NCBI RefSeq assembly: GCF_039555335.1
Contig: NC_092636.1
Coordinates: forward strand, 60,577,991-60,641,990
Length of the DNA: 64,000 nucleotides
Direction of reading: 5' to 3'
Source of the DNA: Amphiura filiformis
Lineage: Eukaryota; Echinodermata; Ophiuroidea; Amphilepidida; Amphiuridae
A model generated the notes under the pieces. That model did no database searches. It was not told the origin of the DNA and saw only the letters and a list, made by a program, of their open reading frames with translations. The translations under genes and the position numbers were made by a program. This document shows, piece by piece, positions 60,801-64,000 of this stretch; the first letter of the stretch is position 1, and each line of letters begins with the position of its first letter.

Positions 60801-63800
60801 GTAAACAAGTTTCATTCATTTCAGAAAAAGGGGTGTTTTCATGAAGATAATTTTTTTTTTTTAAATAAAACCATGTTAATTTATCAAAAAATTTTTTAAT
60901 TAACTAGCTGCGCCGGCATCCACTACTCAAAATAGTGGACCCGCCTGTCGTCTATCACACGGTAGAGGATAGTAAAAACCAAAGTCCTCTCAACAAAAAA
61001 AACCCAGATATTCCTGTTTAAACAAGAAAATTCTCATGCCTGAACTCTTGGTAGGTCAGTACTCCTCTCCATCCCTGCTTTGCCGCAATTATTTGTTGAA
61101 TTTTTATTTATACCTTTGCGCAACTATACCAATTATACCCACTTCCCAAATCAAACTGTTGATGGTCACTTAAATTTGAGTTCCCCCCCCCCCCTTTGTA
61201 AGTATCAATAAATCATGCACGGTCCATACTTCTCCCCTTTCGCCATCATTACCTATACTCTCTTTGTCAATCTTTTCAACACTACCTACTTACCATGTCA
61301 AACCGTTGATGATCACTTAAATCTGACTCTCCTCCTTTAAAAGTAGTGACTAAATCATGCATGGTTGGCACCTTGCCTTTGGGCCCTCTTATTCCAGCAT
61401 CACTGATCTTCCTATCAGGCTTCACCTTTCCTTCAGCAGCTTTACCACCTTTGGGCCCTATTAATGCTTGGCGTGCTATCTCAAAGAAGTCTGCTAGTTC
61501 TCTCTCATACAGTCTATGTAATGATTCTGTGTAGATCTGTGGAGATATGTAACATGATATAATATATAGAACACTTCTGTCAATATCAAAAACTTGTGCA
61601 ACATACTGACATACAGGTATTTAAAGACACAGCGTAGATACATACACGAAACAGCTGCTTCAATGACTTGATGTCACTCACTCACCAAAAGTGAAATTAC
61701 TATAGTCAAGTTTGTTTCTTTTTTGTTTTGAGACAAAGCAATTCAAAACCACTGAATCCACTGTCGAGGATTGTAATTTGTTGTTCATTATTCAGATTCA
61801 GCAATTCAGAAAAGCGATTCTCACACATGCTCAGTGTTTACTTACATTTCCAGAGCGTCAAGCTGATCAATTGATTCAAATCGCTGAGGCAAAAACAACA
61901 TCGCTTTTGCAAGTTTAAGAAATCTCAACTTCCCAGCGATATCGCTTGACACGTGAATGTGTCAACCAATCATATACATTACCAACTGGATCTATTATTT
62001 TGCTAATTAATTTACCTTTCTCGATTATTAACTTTTGGTGATTAAATAATTCAAAGCAATAATTATTGACAGCAACTGATGTTTTAAAAATGTGTTTTGC
62101 GGCATTTACAATATTTTAATTGTCGTCTGCAATCCCTATCGCCGTGATAAGTATAAATGCAAAAGCTCCGAGCGATGCATCGCAAAATTTGGCCATTGCC
62201 TATCACTTTCCAAAAGCGTTTCATCGCAATCGCTTGGCGATTAAGTATAAATTCAGCTTCAGACTAACTTATTAATCAAATCCATAGTCATTTAGATACG
62301 CACACACACAAACATTTAAAAAAGCAGCATTTACCTTGGAAAGTTTCTTAAAACTGGTATTGTCTGCTTTCTTCAACCACTGTATCAATTCAGAATATGG
62401 AATGAGATCTCTATGGAAAGAATGGTGCTTAGGCAGGGCTATACTACCAGATCCTGTCTCACCCATACCCATACCCTAAACAGAGAGAGCAAACTTATTG
62501 GGTTAACAACAAAATAATTAGCTTACATTATGTGTTCTTAAGATATGGTGTTATCAAGCAAACAGGGTTTGAAGTTCGGCAATTATTTGATATATAGACC
62601 ACTTTACATCATTGTTTATCAACAAAGGCGAGGGATTGGTCTGTCGATATGCCCGAACGAACCGCTTCACTGTTCAATGGCTTTCTTGTACTATATGAAA
62701 TGTGGTGGGAGATTTAAAATACACATGCCCTGAGCAGACTACGATGCGCACGCACACTGCAGGGGAAAGAACAATGGAAAGTACCATAATGCGTGCGCAT
62801 ACTGCCGGGCAATGACGTCACATGTCAAGTGGTCTATATGCACAAATATATTGTTTCTTATGTAACGTAAATGTTTGTCATCCCTGCCACAATTTGAATT
62901 TGACTGAATTTTAATGGCACCTTCATCCATGTATTGTTTACAATGTACTTGAGGTGAATCAAAATGTAGACAACAGACTTGTCAGTATTAATGTTATTCC
63001 ATTTATGTTCTTGAACGTTTAACGCATCAGTGATGCATGCGTTTAACATATTAACATGCATAGATGTCAAATTGAAATACGATACACTATATGTGCGGTG
63101 CACCTCAAAAAATAGACATTTTAACAGGTTAAACTAGTACCAATGGCGCCGTACATGAGGAAAATGTTGGCAACATCCCTAACATGTCAGAAACTATTTA
63201 TTATTATGATGTATTATTGTTAAAGAATGAATGTTTTGAGCAAGTTTCATGTAAATTATTAAGATAGTCTTCAGATTTCGTTTGAAGAATGGGAAATTGA
63301 AGGTTGAAAATGACTTGCATGTACACGTCTACCGCAATTGCAAAACATTTAACGGATCATGTGTGCGTTTAACGGTACATGCGTTTAACATTCCCATCCC
63401 TAGTCAGTATATGTACCAGACAACAAAGACCATTATGGCAGTCTCATTTACTTTGGCAGAGATCCAGATCAGTTGGCTATGTATTTTAACCATTGGTCAC
63501 ACAAAATATATTCACAAACAGTGGGGTTCACTTTTGAACCCCAATGGATTTAAAATGAAAAAATATTATTTCATAACATATCACACCTGTAGAATTATAT
63601 GACATAATGTAATGGCTGCTCCCCCTTATATTTACCTGCTGTATAAACATGCTATTGAGATGAGTCGCTAGTCTCTGTGCAAATTTCTCTTGTAGATTTG
63701 TAAGGAGTTCTTGTTGATCTGTGATGGCTCTCATCTTACTCAATCCTGTACCAAAATAAAAATGTGATTTCATATTGAGCTACGTAAATACATTAAAATC

Positions 63801-64000
63801 TGCTATCTGGTTTGCAAAACAAGGCAGCATTAACATGTAAATTCACCCTATCATCAAAAAAGAGTAAATAAATAATATCAGTCAATTTACAATATATTTC
63901 ATTTTTAGGCTTCATTCCCCCCAATAATCTTATTTTTGCAACTGTTTTACCGCTTTATTTTAAAATGTAGTTCTCACTCTGTCATAGCAACTGCTGCTGT
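42820..64000 (-). CDS. EXOC1: exocyst complex component 1 (Sec3), C-terminal part
   Basis: Fourteen minus-strand exons in transcript order: 63745-63636, 62475-62335, 61536-61294, 60401-60303, 59818-59789, 58062-57989, 57278-57249, 50572-50492, 49600-49471, 49225-49142, 45740-45441, 44904-44782, 44513-44442 and 42972-42820. All have GT-AG borders and agree in phase, giving 555 codons plus stop. A probable further exon runs from 63978 off the window edge. Diagnostic stretches include [80 protein letters not shown] and the end FSEIAQSH, which match vertebrate EXOC1 as I recall it. Sec3 is a subunit of the exocyst, which tethers secretory vesicles at the plasma membrane. The N-terminal lipid-binding part lies outside the window. 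The acceptor of the 63745 exon is uncertain: a site at 63739 would fit the phase of the edge exon better. Confidence 0.93.
43081..43424. mobile_element. hAT-type MITE (copy 2)
   Basis: The inverted ends 'cagtagcgtagccag' and 'ctggctacgcctctg' are flanked by 'tttacaag' (43073-43080) and 'tttacagg' (43425-43432), an 8-bp target duplication with one change. Same family as 2337-2581, about 100 bp longer. It lies in the last intron of EXOC1. Confidence 0.8.
44300..44418. mobile_element. small fold-back element beside an EXOC1 exon
   Basis: 'aaaaacctccttcgtg' pairs with 'acgatggaggttttt', and 'gcccctgaacatgttt' with 'aaacatgttcaagggc'. The hairpin is about 120 bp and its right edge lies only 24 bp from the donor of the exon at 44513-44442, inside the intron. 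Confidence 0.6.
45794..45897. mobile_element. small fold-back element in an EXOC1 intron
   Basis: 'gagtgtgaatttcaaatg' and 'catttgaaattcacactc' are exact inverses; outer 'caccttaatct' pairs with 'agattaaggtca'. It sits about 50 bp upstream of the exon at 45740-45441 in transcript terms. Confidence 0.6.
46153..46340. mobile_element. TA-type MITE with 36-bp inverted ends
   Basis: The ends 'tatcttgtactcttccacac' and 'gtgaggaagagtacaagata' are inverted, and 'aattctcagggtgaaca' pairs with 'tgttcaccctgagaatt'. TA flanks both ends. Its right TA coincides with the left border of the repeat that follows. Confidence 0.75.
46339..46585 (+). repeat. TIR-plus-tRNA-like block, left copy
   Basis: It starts 'taccgtagaaacccgtctat', passes 'cgccctccacaat' and 'ggaatttgagcaaat', and reaches a tRNA-like segment (about 46498-46580) with A-box-like 'tagctcacttggcaagg' and B-box-like 'gagttcgagcctc'. 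The same order occurs inverted at 48545-48825. Confidence 0.5.
46806..46920. repeat. dispersed repeat R2, copy 2
   Basis: 'cattcagtgatttggtcat', 'aaaaatcatcaaaattca' and 'catgctagtgg' follow the same order as in 12178-12290. Confidence 0.45.
47261..47554. mobile_element. fold-back element family C, copy 2
   Basis: The arms 'cgctggcgaagttacgtaat' and 'attacataacttcaccagcg' are inverted; inside, 'ctaccatagcaataggtgaa' pairs with 'ttcacctattgctatggtaa'. Related to 14541-14843. Confidence 0.7.
47626..47873. mobile_element. fold-back element family C, copy 3
   Basis: The arms 'gctgtcgagtgacgtaat' and 'attacgtcacatcgacagc' are inverted. It lies directly after copy 2. A stray right arm ('ctatggtaattaatcatg') follows at about 47930. 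Confidence 0.6.
48545..48825 (-). repeat. TIR-plus-tRNA-like block, right copy
   Basis: On the minus strand it starts 'taccgtaaaaccccgtctac', passes 'acgccctca' and 'ggagtttgagcaaat', and reaches an A-box-like 'tagctcaattgatagagcg' followed by 'cagactttgg' (48547-48637). It mirrors the block at 46339-46585, and 2.0 kb lies between them. Confidence 0.5.
49270..49395 (+). repeat. CT-rich pyrimidine tract
   Basis: A nearly pure C/T stretch of about 125 bp ('ctccctcccttttcttctct' and similar) lies in the intron just upstream of the EXOC1 exon at 49225-49142. On the transcribed strand it is purine-rich, so it is not that exon's polypyrimidine tract. Confidence 0.8.
50169..50394. mobile_element. 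hAT-type MITE, 226 bp
   Basis: The ends 'cagggttcctgcta' and 'tagcgggaaccctg' are inverted. A perfect 8-bp duplication 'ctgtacat' flanks them (50161-50168, 50395-50402). It lies in an EXOC1 intron about 100 bp from the exon at 50492-50572. Confidence 0.85.
51257..52343 (+). mobile_element. candidate solo LTR, gypsy-like
   Basis: It begins TGTGATGTGCC and ends CGTAACA, with a 4-bp flank repeat ATAG on both sides (51253-51256, 52344-52347). Poly(A)-type signals lie near the right end ('caattaaag', 'aataaac'). No internal coding region is present, so it would be a solo LTR. A 30-bp internal tandem repeat lies at 51900-51990. The assignment rests on ends and layout only. Confidence 0.45.
51900..51990 (+). 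repeat. 30-bp tandem repeat, almost three units
   Basis: The units contain 'gcagcgcaaggagatatatt'. The first two are nearly identical and the third is partial. It sits inside the candidate solo LTR. Confidence 0.85.
52385..52424 (+). repeat. 5' half of a tRNA-like sequence
   Basis: 'ccattagctcagttggtaaa' followed by 'gcgccagactttgg' is a clean D-arm and A box with an anticodon stem start. The sequence then breaks off with no B box, so it is a SINE or tRNA fragment, not a tRNA gene. Confidence 0.6.
52819..52999. mobile_element. fold-back MITE, 181 bp
   Basis: The ends 'tatagtccatctgtcttcct' and 'aggaagccaaatggactata' are inverted, with inner 'aaaggtggtgtatctgtag' against 'ctacagatgcgccacctttt'. 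Lies in the large EXOC1 intron. Confidence 0.7.
53150..53363. mobile_element. fold-back MITE
   Basis: 'tatatctacttcgagtcac' pairs with 'gtgactcgaggtagatata', and 'tagctttgaagttcagcgt' with 'acgctgaacttcaaagcta'. Arms of about 70 bp leave a loop of roughly 70 bp. Confidence 0.7.
54162..54449. mobile_element. TIR element with tRNA-like core, copy 1
   Basis: It is bounded by 'ttaaccctaacaccca' and 'tgggtgttagggttaa', exact inverted ends with TTAA borders. Inside, on the minus strand, is a tRNA-like segment with 'gtgtagctaccggtcggtg' (A-box region) and a B box 'ggttcgaatctt' followed by 'gggggtgcca'. The element thus joins a DNA-transposon frame to a pol III-type core. A near-identical copy starts 33 bp further on. 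Confidence 0.7.
54482..54773. mobile_element. TIR element with tRNA-like core, copy 2
   Basis: Same ends ('ctaaccctaacaccca', 'gggtgttagggttaa') and same tRNA-like core as copy 1, in the same orientation, with only a few differences over about 290 bp. The left border is CTAA and not TTAA. Open frames across both copies look alike only because of the duplication. Confidence 0.7.
54774..56379. other. EXOC1 intron sequence without recognised elements
   Basis: AT-rich non-coding DNA. The frames at 55519-55918 on both strands have no motif or splice context. A short GAT microsatellite lies at about 56052-56066. Confidence 0.4.
56380..56745. mobile_element. hAT-type MITE, 366 bp
   Basis: The ends 'cagccctcgaattaa' and 'ttaattcgagggctg' are exact 15-bp inverted repeats. 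A perfect 8-bp duplication 'cccgtcat' flanks them (56372-56379, 56746-56753). The inside carries several 'gggca...cacggcaa' motifs. Non-coding. Confidence 0.88.
57330..57592. mobile_element. TA-type MITE with 70-bp inverted arms
   Basis: 'taccgtaaaaccttgtctat' and 'gtagacggatttctacggta' are inverted ends, and 'gcatatatatgcctctaaac' pairs with 'gtttagaggcatatatgc'. TA flanks both ends. The outermost bases ('taccgtaraa', 'ccgtcta') are shared with the blocks at 46339 and 48825, so the two families may use related transposase. It lies 52 bp upstream of the 30-nt EXOC1 exon at 57278-57249 in transcript terms. Confidence 0.75.
59257..59524. mobile_element. fold-back MITE in an EXOC1 intron
   Basis: 'agctttcagagaagtttgg' and 'ccattcttctctgaaagc' are inverted near the ends, with TA-containing borders. 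The middle has 'gattatcagtcgatt'. Non-coding. Confidence 0.55.
62593..62838. mobile_element. MITE family D, copy 2 (246 bp)
   Basis: The ends 'tatagaccactttacat' and 'atgtcaagtggtctata' are inverted, and the body matches 28849-29093. It lies in the EXOC1 intron upstream of the exon at 62475-62335. Confidence 0.75.

Noticed and set aside
1-64000. CRISPR array, rRNA or bacterial operon features
   Set aside because: There are no regularly spaced direct repeats with unique spacers and no rRNA sequence. Spliced genes show that this is eukaryotic DNA.

Overview
This 64 kb window is animal nuclear DNA. It is AT-rich, has spliced genes with GT-AG introns and multi-kilobase introns, carries rhodopsin-class receptors, and is packed with short non-autonomous transposons. 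The exocyst gene resembles the vertebrate EXOC1 I recall across most exons, and the mix of membrane esterases, lone receptor exons and a sulfotransferase-like gene fits an invertebrate deuterostome, perhaps a hemichordate or echinoderm. The species is inferred and cannot be fixed from the sequence alone.

Layout: 1-3.8 kb is repeats. At 3.8-4.8 kb is an intronless peptide-type GPCR (+). From 5 to 9.9 kb there are repeats, a 100-bp relic of the GPCR, and a tandem array built from the 3' end of the next gene. At 9.9-10.8 kb is a sulfotransferase-like gene (-) with one frame break, bracketed by two inverted copies of a TTAA-bounded MITE. At 15.1-16.1 kb is a second intronless GPCR (-). From 18 to 35.6 kb lies a membrane carboxylesterase cluster. 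From 42.8 kb to the right edge runs the C-terminal 555 codons of EXOC1 (-), in 14 exons plus a probable 15th.

The esterase cluster is the most unusual part. Two homologous first exons (18051-19806 and 21298-22871) each encode a signal peptide, a stalk and an esterase domain with a serine nucleophile, and both end on the same splice phase. Only one set of downstream exons exists (25372-27014 and 27707-28148). It encodes a second esterase domain that has lost all three catalytic residues, then a transmembrane helix and a short tail. This looks either like one gene with two alternative catalytic ectodomains or like a gene with a duplicated first exon. Tail-to-tail with it is a paralog (33041-35553, -) with one complete Ser-Glu-His esterase domain, a homologous membrane anchor and a C-terminal DTRL that matches the PDZ-ligand class.

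Three host reading frames (sulfotransferase, esterase exon 1A, esterase exon 2) are each broken by one base in a homopolymer. That points to assembly error or very recent decay.

Mobile DNA is almost entirely non-autonomous. There are hAT-type MITEs with 8-bp target duplications, TA-type and TTAA-type fold-back elements (one nested in another), tRNA-derived SINE pieces, a ~290-bp element that combines a tRNA-like core with terminal inverted repeats, and one candidate solo LTR. I saw no transposase, reverse transcriptase, CRISPR array or rRNA gene.
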